Shown piece after piece: positions 1 through 9,217 of a stretch of 13,052 nt of DNA; within the stretch, counting starts at the first letter, position 1, and the number at the start of each line of letters is the position of its first letter. The translations under genes and the position numbers were made by a program. Origin of the DNA: Massilia sp. UBA2709 (lineage in GTDB: Bacteria; Pseudomonadota; Gammaproteobacteria; Burkholderiales; Burkholderiaceae_D); NCBI GenBank assembly GCA_002354135.1, contig DEKZ01000270.1:1-13052 (forward strand). Reading direction: 5' to 3'. The notes beneath the pieces are model-generated. The model ran no database searches and had not been told where the DNA came from. It was given only the letters and a program-made list of their open reading frames with translations.

Positions 1-881
1 AATTCGATCCCCGCGTCGCGCGGACGCGCGCCGCCGCCGCCCATTACGTCCGAGCCGCGCAGCGCGGCCTGGGCGATGCGGGCACGGTCCTGGCCGCCGC
101 GCAGCACCACGCGGTAACTGCCCAGCTTCTGCCCCATCATCAGGCGCGCCGCCTGTTGCGGCGTCACCAGCAGGGTGACCGTGTCGTAACCACGGTCGCG
201 CCCCGCCACTTCGCCCGCCGGCACCATCTTGTCAATCGGCGGCCCGTCGCTGCGGGTAACGTCGTAGAACTCGGTGCCGGTAGCCAGCACTACCATGTCC
301 TGCATGTACAGGCTGACCTGTTCCCGTCCCTTGTCGCCGCCCGCCTCGGCGCCGCCCCTGCTCTCCGCCTGGCTGAGCAGGTAGATGTCGATACGGTGGT
401 TCGGCTGCAGCGTCTGGGCGATCGAATTGACGTTATCGATCTCGATGGTCATCGCGCGCTGGCCAGCCGGCAGCACCTGGGCAACGTCGCGCACTTCCGG
501 CACCTGCAGGTCGGTCACCCGTAGCGGGCGCCCGCGCATCACCGGGCGCGCCAGCTTCATGCCCTGCATGGACTCGAAGTCGGCAGCGAGGATGGTATCC
601 GGATACACCAGGTCTTCTTCGACGGGGCGGGCGACGAAGGTATCGAGGCTGAGAACGGTCCCGACGGGCGCGTCCGCCACCGGTACGGCCACTGTGACGC
701 GGCGCGGACCGCCGGTATTGCCGCTGGCAGCGATCTCGGCCTTCATGGCCGCTTCGCGCTGCTGCAGGTACTTCAGGGCGATCCAGGCCACGCCGCCAGC
801 CAGCACGGCGGCGATGATGACCAGGACGAGCGGGTTCTTGAGCCGGGATTGGACTTTGGAAAAGGTCTGGGGGGTGGGCAT
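1..881 (-). CDS. cpaB: Flp pilus assembly protein CpaB (RcpC), 3' end outside the window
   Basis: CpaB/RcpC is an inner-membrane-anchored periplasmic component of Tad pili, thought to work with the secretin CpaC/RcpA. 293 residues are visible and the reading frame is still open at base 1, so the C-terminus is missing. An N-terminal membrane segment lies at about residues 17-39 (PLVLVIIAAVLAGGVAWIAL). A SAF-like domain follows at about 61-125 (RRVTVAVPVADAPVGTVLS, then MRGRPLRVTDL). The RcpC-type domain starts with LPAGQRAMTIEIDNVNSIAQ and RIDIYL at about 138-168. Position 879-881 is chosen as the start because AGGAGTT sits immediately upstream. The gap to the upstream 55-residue gene is 13 bases, so it belongs to the same operon. 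Family identity is confident; details of partners are family knowledge, since cpaC and later genes would lie beyond the left edge. Confidence 0.93.
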   Translation of the reverse strand, partial: MPTPQTFSKVQSRLKNPLVLVIIAAVLAGGVAWIALKYLQQREAAMKAEIAASGNTGGPRRVTVAVPVADAPVGTVLSLDTFVARPVEEDLVYPDTILAADFESMQGMKLARPVMRGRPLRVTDLQVPEVRDVAQVLPAGQRAMTIEIDNVNSIAQTLQPNHRIDIYLLSQAESRGGAEAGGDKGREQVSLYMQDMVVLATGTEFYDVTRSDGPPIDKMVPAGEVAGRDRGYDTVTLLVTPQQAARLMMGQKLGSYRVVLRGGQDRARIAQAALRGSDVMGGGGARPRDAGIE

Positions 882-894
882 GGAACTCCTTGAA

Positions 895-1062
895 TTACGA
901 CGAGACTGAAATCGCGTACGAATACGCTGCAAAATAATCCTTGATTGCCTGGATGAGTTCGGTGACCGGCGCGGGGCCGACGGCGCTCACGACGAGCACG
1001 AGCACGCAGAACGCGAGCACCACGAGGTACTCGGTCGACGCCTGGCCGCGTACCGTCGTCAC
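895..1062 (-). CDS. 55-residue Flp-like prepilin/pseudopilin candidate in the Tad operon
   Basis: This small protein starts VTTVRGQASTEYLVVLAF (GTG start) and ends YAISVSS. The start is chosen for three reasons. GGAG lies five bases upstream of the GTG. The GTG overlaps the stop codon of the upstream gene by four bases (GTGA). The first residues place a basic hexapeptide ending in Gly6 before a hydrophobic helix. G6|QASTEY has Glu at +5 and Tyr at +6, exactly as in the two Flp pilins of this operon (G|QGMMEY). A hydrophobic segment of about 20 residues follows, then a short tail. I infer a class III-type prepilin or minor pseudopilin cleaved after Gly6 by a TadV/CpaA-type peptidase. A TadE fragment is the alternative. 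A longer in-frame reading up to 1740 is rejected because it crosses the upstream gene in another frame. Confidence 0.75.
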   Translation of the reverse strand: MTTVRGQASTEYLVVLAFCVLVLVVSAVGPAPVTELIQAIKDYFAAYSYAISVSS

Positions 1063-1715
1063 AGGCTCTCCGCCTGGTTGACGACGATCTGGGTTTCCAT
1101 CTCGCGCCGCAGCACTACTTCGATCCGTTCGCGGCCGCGCTGGGCGCTGACGATGACTGGCTTGCCGCTGTTCTTGCCGCCGGTGCCGTCGGCACGTACG
1201 CTGTCCCAGTTGTCGGCGCGCAGACGCTGCATGTAGTACTCGCGCAGGCTGTCGACCGACTGGCGCGAGACCAGGGCGGCGATGGTGCCGCGGCGGCCGT
1301 CGTCCTCGGTGCTGCTGACCACGGAGAGGAGCTTCGCGCCCGGCGGCGCCAGCGGCGCGGGGGCCCGCGCGACGGACAGCGGATTCACCGCGAGATAGCC
1401 TTTGGCGGCGCCCTTTTCGCCCAATTGCAGCGTGGTCAGGCAACGGTCGCTGAGCGCCGAAACAATGTTCCAGCCCGGCGCGCCGGTGCGTTTGACGTCG
1501 AAGCCCTCGGCGCGCCAGGCGCGCTCGACGCGGTCGAGCACCGCCGGCGTCTGCTCGGCGCCTTCCACCAACAGGATCGACAGGCGCATGCCATTGACCG
1601 AGAGGCGGTCGCCAACGACGGTGGGCTGCAGGCCGGCCGGGACCTGCTGGGGGCAGGCGCCGGCCAGCAGAGGCAGGACGGCAGCCAGGGCGGCAATCAG
1701 GTAGCGCGCGTTCAT
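1059..1715 (-). CDS. Unrecognised exported protein of the Tad operon (218 aa)
   Basis: I do not recognise a family. The N-terminus is a signal peptide (MNARYLIAALAAVLPLLAGA followed by Cys21). The Cys could be lipidated, but Ala rather than Leu sits at -3, so this is a poor lipobox; ordinary cleavage before Cys21 is equally possible. The mature part is about 197 residues and mixed in predicted structure. The C-terminal half contains SVDSLREYYMQRLRADNWDS followed by a beta-rich basic stretch (GRERIEVVLRR). The first half has a comparable order: strand, helix (AVLDRVERAWRAEGFDV), strand. The start ATG overlaps the tadE stop by four bases (ATGA), with GGAG ten bases upstream. Its own stop overlaps the next start, so expression is tied to pilus genes. 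By position I infer a periplasmic or outer-membrane pilus accessory factor. Confidence 0.85.
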   Translation of the reverse strand: MNARYLIAALAAVLPLLAGACPQQVPAGLQPTVVGDRLSVNGMRLSILLVEGAEQTPAVLDRVERAWRAEGFDVKRTGAPGWNIVSALSDRCLTTLQLGEKGAAKGYLAVNPLSVARAPAPLAPPGAKLLSVVSSTEDDGRRGTIAALVSRQSVDSLREYYMQRLRADNWDSVRADGTGGKNSGKPVIVSAQRGRERIEVVLRREMETQIVVNQAESL

Positions 1716-2566
1716 CGCAAACGGTCTCCAGGAACGACATCGGGAGCGACCTTGCCGAACTCTGCTTCGGGCAACTTCAGATCCCAGGGTTTCAATGCAT
1801 AATTGACGGCGCCGCCAACCACCGTGCCAAGTCCCTGTGCGGTGGGCACCGACAACGATACGAAGCGTGCCGTGCTGCCTGAACCGTTGGCGCCCCAGGT
1901 GTTAGAGAGGATGCTGCCGGTGGCGGTGAAGTTCAGGCCGCGCCATTCGTCGACCCAGACACTGGCGCGTGGCCAGAGGCGCTGGTAAGCCTGGCTATCG
2001 CGGGCGATGTCGCGCAGGCTCACGGTCGCCGTCGCCAGCGTATCGTGCGGCACCGGGGGTACCGGGCTGCCGGTCACGCCCTTCATCAAGGGGACGGCAC
2101 CGATGAAGCCGAGCGCCTCGCCTGCGACGTTGGTCTTGAGCGGGCCTTTGGTAATCGCGGTGCCGGCCTGGTCGAAGCGCCGCATGTAGGCCACGTGCGC
2201 GTTGTCGTGCCACATTGGATCGATGCCGTTGACGAAAGTAGTGGCATTCTTGTCCGTGTTGGCGATCACGCTGGCGTTGCGGCTGCGGTCGTTGAAGATG
2301 CGGGCGGCCACTTCGGCGTGGATCTGGGTGGGCGTCTTGTGATTGGGGGCATTGATGTCGTCGAACGTCCCGCCCGGCTCATACCACACGGTGCGTTCCC
2401 AGGCCGCATAACGCGCACCCATGGTGGTGGTGTGCTGGACATCGATGAACTTGCCGAGGGCGACCAGCGCCAGGAACAGCGGCACCAGGAAAAACAGGCC
2501 CGTCACGACCATCTCGACGAGCGCCTGGCCGCGCTGGCGTGGGGAGCGATACAAGCGGTTCTTCAT
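1712..2566 (-). CDS. tadE: TadE-like pseudopilin of the Tad pilus
   Basis: TadE-family proteins are membrane-anchored pseudopilins needed for Flp pilus biogenesis. This 284-residue protein opens MKNRLYRSPRQRG|QALVEM, with the cleavage Gly at 13 and Glu at 18 (+5). A hydrophobic helix follows (VVTGLFFLVPLFLALVALG), then a periplasmic domain starting IDVQHTTTMGARYAAWERT, which is typical of the family. The chosen ATG overlaps the tadG stop by four bases (ATGA at 2563-2566). An in-frame ATG nine codons further upstream lies inside tadG and would lengthen the basic leader, so it is rejected. The Shine-Dalgarno signal is weak (AAAG), consistent with translational coupling to tadG. At 284 residues it is long for a TadE; the extra length is in the periplasmic part. 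Family assignment is strong at the N-terminus, and the symbol is by similarity only. Confidence 0.85.
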   Translation of the reverse strand: MKNRLYRSPRQRGQALVEMVVTGLFFLVPLFLALVALGKFIDVQHTTTMGARYAAWERTVWYEPGGTFDDINAPNHKTPTQIHAEVAARIFNDRSRNASVIANTDKNATTFVNGIDPMWHDNAHVAYMRRFDQAGTAITKGPLKTNVAGEALGFIGAVPLMKGVTGSPVPPVPHDTLATATVSLRDIARDSQAYQRLWPRASVWVDEWRGLNFTATGSILSNTWGANGSGSTARFVSLSVPTAQGLGTVVGGAVNYALKPWDLKLPEAEFGKVAPDVVPGDRLR

Positions 2567-4089
2567 CTTTGCGCTTCGAACGAGACGCCCCACTCGGCCG
2601 CGGTGTGATCGCGCAGGCGCGCCTGCCAGTAAGGGTTGAACAGGTTGGCCATCTCGGCCTTGTTATCAAGCGACCGCTTCCAGCCCGACTTCGTGAAGGC
2701 ACTGGAGTTCTGCTTCGGGCGATAGAAGAAGGCATGGGCCGAGGACAGGGTGCGCATCTTGGCCGCCTTCATTTGCGGATCGACGCGGATATTGGCGGCG
2801 CCGCCGAGGAAGGAGGAGGACGTGCGGACTGTCCCCTGCTCGCGTTCGACTTCAACCGTCAGCGGCACCTGGCCGCCGTTGAGCTCGGGCGACTGGTTCA
2901 GGGGAAGCCCGAAATCGGCGACATCGCGGTAGGTCTTTTGCAGGCCGCCGGCGCTGTCGAGCGTGTTGCCGGGGCCCAGCTTCCGGTAGCGCACCATGGC
3001 CGGCGTACGCACTTCGTTGAGCGCATTGCCATAGCGGCGCGCCTTGCCCTGGTCGCCAAAGCCGATCTGGTCGTTGTAAGGCCCGCCGCGTCCGGCCACG
3101 GCGCCGCCCGACCCGCCAGAGCCATGGCTGGTGCTCGGATCTTCGAAATCGTCCCAGTACGGAACCGGCACATCGAAAATGATGTAGATGCACACGGCGA
3201 TACCGTCGCCTTCGGTGGCGTCGAGCGCCAGCCAGCGCTTCTTGTCGGTGCTGAGAATGGTGCCGCCACGGTGGTCGAAGTTCCAGTTCGTGAAAATCGG
3301 TTTGCCACCGGGACAGAAAGACTGCTTCGGAACGCCGATCCAGGCCGGCGTCGGGATCGAGGCGCGGTCGCGGATGAACTTGTCGGTCGTCTCCTGATGC
3401 ACGACCACATTCGCGAAACGGTTTGCCGCGGCCGAAGTGTCATTGGCGTTATGCTGCCTGGTGTACTTGTCGCGCCACGCCAGCGTCTGGGCTGCGGTGC
3501 GGGCAGCGAAAGCGCCTTTACTGACGGCGGCGTGCGGATCGTTCTTCTGGACCACCTCGTCGACAATGAACATGACGTTGGCTGCTGTCGCCTGGTGGTG
3601 TGCCTGCTGCGCCTTTTCCATTGCCCGGATCACCAAGTCGACGAACTCGACGGCAGGCCGGGCGATCGTATTGGCGTAGACATTGTTCACCGTCTGGATC
3701 GGAATGCCTTTGGCGACTGTCCACCCCATGTTAAAGGTGGGGATGTTCGCCTGGTAGGACTGCACCTTGCCATTCATCCGGCTGCGGGTGCTGGCGGCAT
3801 CCTCGAGATAGGATTTCAGACTGACCAACTGCGCGACCGCGACCTGGTTGGCCACGATCGCGCGGTTCGTATAGGCGGCAAAGTTGTGGTCCCGCGCCAG
3901 CATGACGGCGCCGCTGTAGGCTCCGGCGTCGGCTGCGTTCTGCAGCTGGGTCTTGGTGTTGGCCAGCATGCCGCTGTTGAACAGCACCAGGCTGGCCAGG
4001 GCCGCGGCGCCCGCCAGGAGCAGGGCCAGCACCAATGCCTGCCCCTTGCTTGCCGCTACCGCTTTCACGCCACGTTCGACCCTGACCAC
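2563..4089 (-). CDS. TadG-like pilus assembly protein (508 aa)
   Basis: The N-terminus (GVKAVAASKGQALVLALLL, hydrophobic to about residue 36) followed by NTKTQLQNAADAGAYSGAVM is the hallmark of the TadG-like N-terminal family associated with Flp pili. The prepilin-like Gly16|Gln17 is present, but the residue at +5 is Leu rather than Glu, as usual for TadG, so processing is doubtful. About 470 periplasmic residues follow. I see no von Willebrand A MIDAS motif. A Gly/Ser-rich linker lies at about 323-336 (GSGGSGGAVAGRGG). There are only two cysteines, Cys259 and Cys300. The GTG at 4087-4089 is chosen because AGGAG lies six bases before it. The gene begins 12 bases after the second Flp pilin and overlaps tadE by four bases. 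No symbol is given because this subtype is much diverged from the named TadG. Confidence 0.88.
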   Translation of the reverse strand: MVRVERGVKAVAASKGQALVLALLLAGAAALASLVLFNSGMLANTKTQLQNAADAGAYSGAVMLARDHNFAAYTNRAIVANQVAVAQLVSLKSYLEDAASTRSRMNGKVQSYQANIPTFNMGWTVAKGIPIQTVNNVYANTIARPAVEFVDLVIRAMEKAQQAHHQATAANVMFIVDEVVQKNDPHAAVSKGAFAARTAAQTLAWRDKYTRQHNANDTSAAANRFANVVVHQETTDKFIRDRASIPTPAWIGVPKQSFCPGGKPIFTNWNFDHRGGTILSTDKKRWLALDATEGDGIAVCIYIIFDVPVPYWDDFEDPSTSHGSGGSGGAVAGRGGPYNDQIGFGDQGKARRYGNALNEVRTPAMVRYRKLGPGNTLDSAGGLQKTYRDVADFGLPLNQSPELNGGQVPLTVEVEREQGTVRTSSSFLGGAANIRVDPQMKAAKMRTLSSAHAFFYRPKQNSSAFTKSGWKRSLDNKAEMANLFNPYWQARLRDHTAAEWGVSFEAQR

Positions 4090-4101
4090 CTTGCGCTCCT
4101 G

Positions 4102-4380
4102 TTACTTCGATTTTTTCTGGTCGTTGTCCAGGTTGTACTCGCCCATGCCTTTGGTCTTGTCGCCGCGCTCAGCCGCGATCTTCGATGCTTCACCGGAGGC
4201 CTTGATCTGGTCTTCGGAGTTGTTACCCGAGATTTCCTTGGCCAGGCCGGCGGTCTGGTTACGGACCGTCTGGCCGAAGGTGCTGTAGACGCCGATGGCA
4301 GCCACCGCGATCAGGGCGACGATGATGACGTACTCCATCATGCCTTGGCCCAACTGTTTGGTTTTCAATTTGAAATTCAT
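4102..4380 (-). CDS. flp: Flp family type IVb pilin, second copy
   Basis: This is the major-pilin type subunit of Flp/Tad pili, used for surface attachment and biofilm formation. The 92-residue prepilin has an 11-residue basic leader ending in Gly11. The mature start is QGMMEYVIIVALIAVAAIG, with Glu and Tyr at +5 and +6, the signature of Flp pilins. A hydrophilic tail follows, rich in Lys, Asp and Asn and ending NDQKKSK. A very strong Shine-Dalgarno (AGGAGG, five bases from the ATG) suggests high translation, stronger than for the first pilin gene. It follows the first pilin by 72 bases and precedes the TadG-like gene by 12. The N-terminal half is nearly identical to the first copy, and the tails differ, pointing to an old tandem duplication. 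Identification is very secure; which copy is the main subunit is unknown. Confidence 0.96.
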   Translation of the reverse strand: MNFKLKTKQLGQGMMEYVIIVALIAVAAIGVYSTFGQTVRNQTAGLAKEISGNNSEDQIKASGEASKIAAERGDKTKGMGEYNLDNDQKKSK

Positions 4381-4452
4381 GACTTCCTCCTGTGATTGAA
4401 CGATGGGTACTGCATTAACCGGATACCGGCCGGGATGGCTGGCCTGCCGCTG

Positions 4453-4722
4453 TTAATCCTTCTTCTGGTCGTTGCCGTAGTTGTAGCCGGCCATGCCTTG
4501 TTTCTTCGGGTCATTCGCGCGGCCGGCCGATGCGTTGGCGGCTTCGACCGCCTTGTCGATCGACGCTTCCTGTCCCGAAATTTCCTGAGCCATGCCGGCG
4601 GTCTGTACCCGCACCGTCTTGCCGAAGGCCGAGTAAATACCAATAGCTGCAACCGCAATCAGGGCAACGATGATCACGTACTCCATCATCCCCTGACCTT
4701 TTTGTCGTGAAATACGTTTCAT
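4453..4722 (-). CDS. flp: Flp family type IVb pilin, first copy
   Basis: The 89-residue prepilin begins MKRISRQKG|QGMMEY, with leader cleavage after Gly9, Glu at +5 and Tyr at +6. The helix VIIVALIAVAAIGIYSAFG follows. The tail contains an Ala/Asp-rich stretch and ends YNYGNDQKKD, sharing NDQKK with the second copy. The start at 4722 is preferred over an in-frame ATG at 4776, which would put 18 extra residues in front of a normal-length leader. The ribosome site is weak (GGCGAG about six bases upstream). This is the first gene of the operon and is preceded by the AT-rich intergenic region, so the operon promoter is expected just upstream. Its processing would need a TadV/CpaA-type peptidase, which is not in the window. 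Confidence 0.96.
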   Translation of the reverse strand: MKRISRQKGQGMMEYVIIVALIAVAAIGIYSAFGKTVRVQTAGMAQEISGQEASIDKAVEAANASAGRANDPKKQGMAGYNYGNDQKKD

Positions 4723-4802
4723 GTTGGGCTCGCCAGTAGAGGTTCCAAAAATGTGCTGTAACGACAAACTGAACACGGAGAGAATGTTATCGAGAAAGTG
4801 CC

Positions 4803-4817
4803 TGTGAGAATTTCACA
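4803..4817. promoter_or_regulatory. TGTGA-N5-TCACA dyad, candidate operator of the Tad operon
   Basis: A perfect five-base inverted repeat lies 81 bases upstream of the first pilin start codon. The half-sites are those of the CRP/Vfr consensus, but the spacer is five rather than six bases, so a classical CRP site is not claimed. TGTGAGA recurs as a single half near 5131 and GTGTGAAA near 5153. It may bind a CRP/FNR-type or other dimeric regulator. Confidence 0.35.
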
Positions 4818-5104
4818 CCTCCATTTTTCGACTCTTTGTTTTTCTTGATTAAAGTGTATGAATTGATAAATATTCCTATACGGAATTTCAGATTTTTCTT
4901 AAGAAATGCAGCATCTTCCTATGAGAATGAGCAGAAAAGTAAGGATCAGCATGCTCGAATCTTGATTCAGGAAACACAAACATTTTTGTGTGGAATTTTT
5001 CTTTCCAGAATTAACAGACACAAATCTGTCATAAACCGTATTATTTACACAACAATGTTAATTACAGTTTAGTGACAACGGTGCGCGAGCTAACCGACAT
5101 GCAT

Positions 5105-5123
5105 AAAAATCGCCGAGATTTTT
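5105..5123. repeat. AAAAATC-N5-GATTTTT inverted repeat
   Basis: A perfect seven-base dyad with a five-base spacer lies between the ompA-type terminator and the AT-rich core. On the minus strand the hairpin ends in five T, so it could be a weak second terminator. It could equally be a protein-binding dyad. Nothing in the sequence decides between these. Confidence 0.4.
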
Positions 5124-5208
5124 GGAGAGAATGTGAGATTTAGTGAGTTTTTCGGTGTGAAACTCCGGGTCAGGGACAGGTTTCCATCTGCTGTTACATA
5201 TCTGGACG

Positions 5209-5235
5209 AAAAAAAAGCCGCGATGAACGCGGCTT
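5209..5235 (-). terminator. Rho-independent terminator of the DUF4892-OmpA gene
   Basis: Read on the minus strand, an eight-base stem (AAGCCGCG with CGCGGCTT, loop of five) is followed at once by a run of eight T. It starts about 20 bases after the stop codon of the upstream OmpA-family gene, the expected place for its terminator. Confidence 0.9.
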
Positions 5236-5254
5236 AGTGAATCGTTTAAACAGC

Positions 5255-6259
5255 TCAGCGTACTACCAGCTCCACACGCCGGTTCTTTGCACGCCCTTCT
5301 TCGCTGGTATTCGTCGATACCGGCGCAAAGCTGGCGACGCCACGTGCACTCATGCGGCTGGGGGAAATGCCGTATTTACTGCTGAGGGCCTCGACCACCG
5401 CCTGTGCGCGCTTTTGCGACAGAGCCAGGTTGGCGTCGATGTCGCCCTGGTTGTCCGTGTGGCCGACAATCAGGACCTTCATCGCCGGTTGGGCCTTCAG
5501 GGCATCCGCCATGCTCTGCAACTGTGCTGCCGACGCCTCCTTCAGCACTGCCTTGTTGGTATCAAAATGCACGCCATACAGGGCGATCTTGCCGTCACGC
5601 TGCAAACCGGCGCCAATGGCCTTGGCGTCGACGGTCACCTTGCCCATCTCGGTCTGGGCCGGCTCGACGATCTGGACGAACTGGCGCACACGGCCTGCGC
5701 TCAGGCCTTCCGCCTTGGCGCCAGCCAGTGCCACCTGAACATAGGTAAATCCGGATCCGGTCTGCTTGCGCGCACTCAGGTAATGGAAGTCCGGCTGATT
5801 ACCGCTATTAAAGGTACCAGTCACCAGGGAATCGGATTCGATCCATCTGGCTTCACGAGGAAAATCGCTCATCTTGCGCTGGACCTTGAGTTTCTCGCAT
5901 TGCACGGTTTCGCAACTGAACATGATTTCAAAGCCCGCCGCTTTCAACGCCTGCTGGTAATTCCGGTGAATCGCGAGCGCGCTGGCTTCCTTCGGCCCCC
6001 AATACAGCCGGTTGCTCAATTTTCCTTCTACAGCGCGCACGACCGGTTCGCCCTTTTCGCTGTCGACCAGCTGGGCCGTTCCCTGGGTATTCGCACCATA
6101 GGTATAGAGAATCGATCCCGCGTAACGCGAAATCAGTGGATGGTCCGTCCCGCCGGGACGGTCTGCAAGAGGGGCTGCGGCAAATGCGGCCGGCAGCATG
6201 GCACAAGTCAGTACGGCGGCTCCAAGGAATCGAACGCGGAAAGCGGAAACAGATTTCAT
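5255..6259 (-). CDS. Secreted DUF4892 / OmpA C-terminal domain protein
   Basis: This 334-residue envelope protein has a signal peptide (hydrophobic FLGAAVLTCAMLPAAFA, likely cleavage near residue 28). The next segment, beginning DRPGGTDHPLISRYAGS, fits my recollection of the DUF4892 family (about 33-205), whose role is unknown; Cys116 and Cys121 could form a disulphide. The C-terminal OmpA-like domain (about 222-334) carries LIVGHTDNQGD, LSQKRAQAVVEAL and GRAKNRRVELVV. Asp269 and Arg284 match the pair that binds diaminopimelate in OmpA domains, so peptidoglycan binding is expected. No lipobox and no N-terminal beta-barrel is evident, so I infer a soluble periplasmic protein. It is flanked by terminators on both sides and is probably a single-gene unit, separate from the Tad operon. 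The ribosome site is weak. A TAGAAT at 6300-6305 could be its -10 element, without a good -35. Confidence 0.88.
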   Translation of the reverse strand: MKSVSAFRVRFLGAAVLTCAMLPAAFAAAPLADRPGGTDHPLISRYAGSILYTYGANTQGTAQLVDSEKGEPVVRAVEGKLSNRLYWGPKEASALAIHRNYQQALKAAGFEIMFSCETVQCEKLKVQRKMSDFPREARWIESDSLVTGTFNSGNQPDFHYLSARKQTGSGFTYVQVALAGAKAEGLSAGRVRQFVQIVEPAQTEMGKVTVDAKAIGAGLQRDGKIALYGVHFDTNKAVLKEASAAQLQSMADALKAQPAMKVLIVGHTDNQGDIDANLALSQKRAQAVVEALSSKYGISPSRMSARGVASFAPVSTNTSEEGRAKNRRVELVVR

Positions 6260-6378
6260 CGTAGTGGCTGGTTATCAGTGGCAGTGAGTAACGCCCGCCA
6301 TTCTAAAGGTGTTTCCGCACGCACGATTCATCAGGACATCAAAAGACCCGACATGCATGAATCACATTCCGCGACACG

Positions 6379-6412
6379 AAAAAAAACGGCCGGAAGAATC
6401 CGGCCGTTTTTT
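6379..6412 (-). terminator. Terminator of secA, symmetrical
   Basis: An eight-base GC-rich stem (CGGCCGGA with TCCGGCCG, loop AGAA) is flanked by A-runs on the left and T-runs on the right, so it can terminate in both directions. On the minus strand it follows the secA stop by about 20 bases and ends in eight T. No gene reads toward it on the plus strand, so its main role is secA termination. Confidence 0.93.
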
Positions 6413-6433
6413 CACTGCGATTCCAAACGAAGC

Positions 6434-9217
<2,784 letters not shown>

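Larger units (their letters stand above)
4723..5254. other. AT-rich, dyad-rich intergenic region upstream of the Tad operon
   Basis: These 532 bases hold no credible gene. The region is far richer in A and T than its neighbours: only 17 of 60 bases at 4861-4920 are G or C. It should carry the Tad operon promoter and leader (minus strand) and it contains the ompA-type gene's terminator at its right end. I found no convincing -35/-10 pair or sigma-54 site. Short perfect inverted repeats are frequent: TGTGA-N5-TCACA (4803-4817), ATTCC-N5-GGAAT (4872-4886), TTTCTTAAGAAA (4895-4906), GAATC-N2-GATTC (4957-4968), ACAGA-N6-TCTGT (5014-5029) and AAAAATC-N5-GATTTTT (5105-5123). They may be operators, but this composition alone also raises the chance of short dyads. 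Confidence 0.8.

Noticed and set aside
895..1740. 281-codon minus-strand frame containing the small pseudopilin
   Set aside because: Its first 226 codons overlap the well-supported exported protein in another frame and are Arg/Pro-rich shadow sequence. Only the last 55 codons from GTG look real.
2539..4395. Plus-strand frame of 618 codons opposite the TadG-like gene
   Set aside because: It is antisense to tadG, tadE and flp, has no domain, and shows typical shadow composition.
4723..4776. Longer N-terminus for the first Flp pilin
   Set aside because: It would add 18 residues before a normal-length basic leader; the ATG at 4722 gives a standard Flp prepilin.
4785..4810. Possible sigma-54 promoter (AGGCAC...) before the Tad operon
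   Set aside because: The -24 GGCAC is partly present, but the -12 GC at the required spacing is missing.
4803..4817. Calling the TGTGA/TCACA dyad a CRP site outright
   Set aside because: The spacer is five bases rather than six, so it is kept only as a candidate operator.
4836..5072. 78-codon plus-strand frame in the AT-rich region
   Set aside because: It begins with TTG, has no ribosome site, matches nothing, and reflects low stop density by chance in one frame; dyads run through it.
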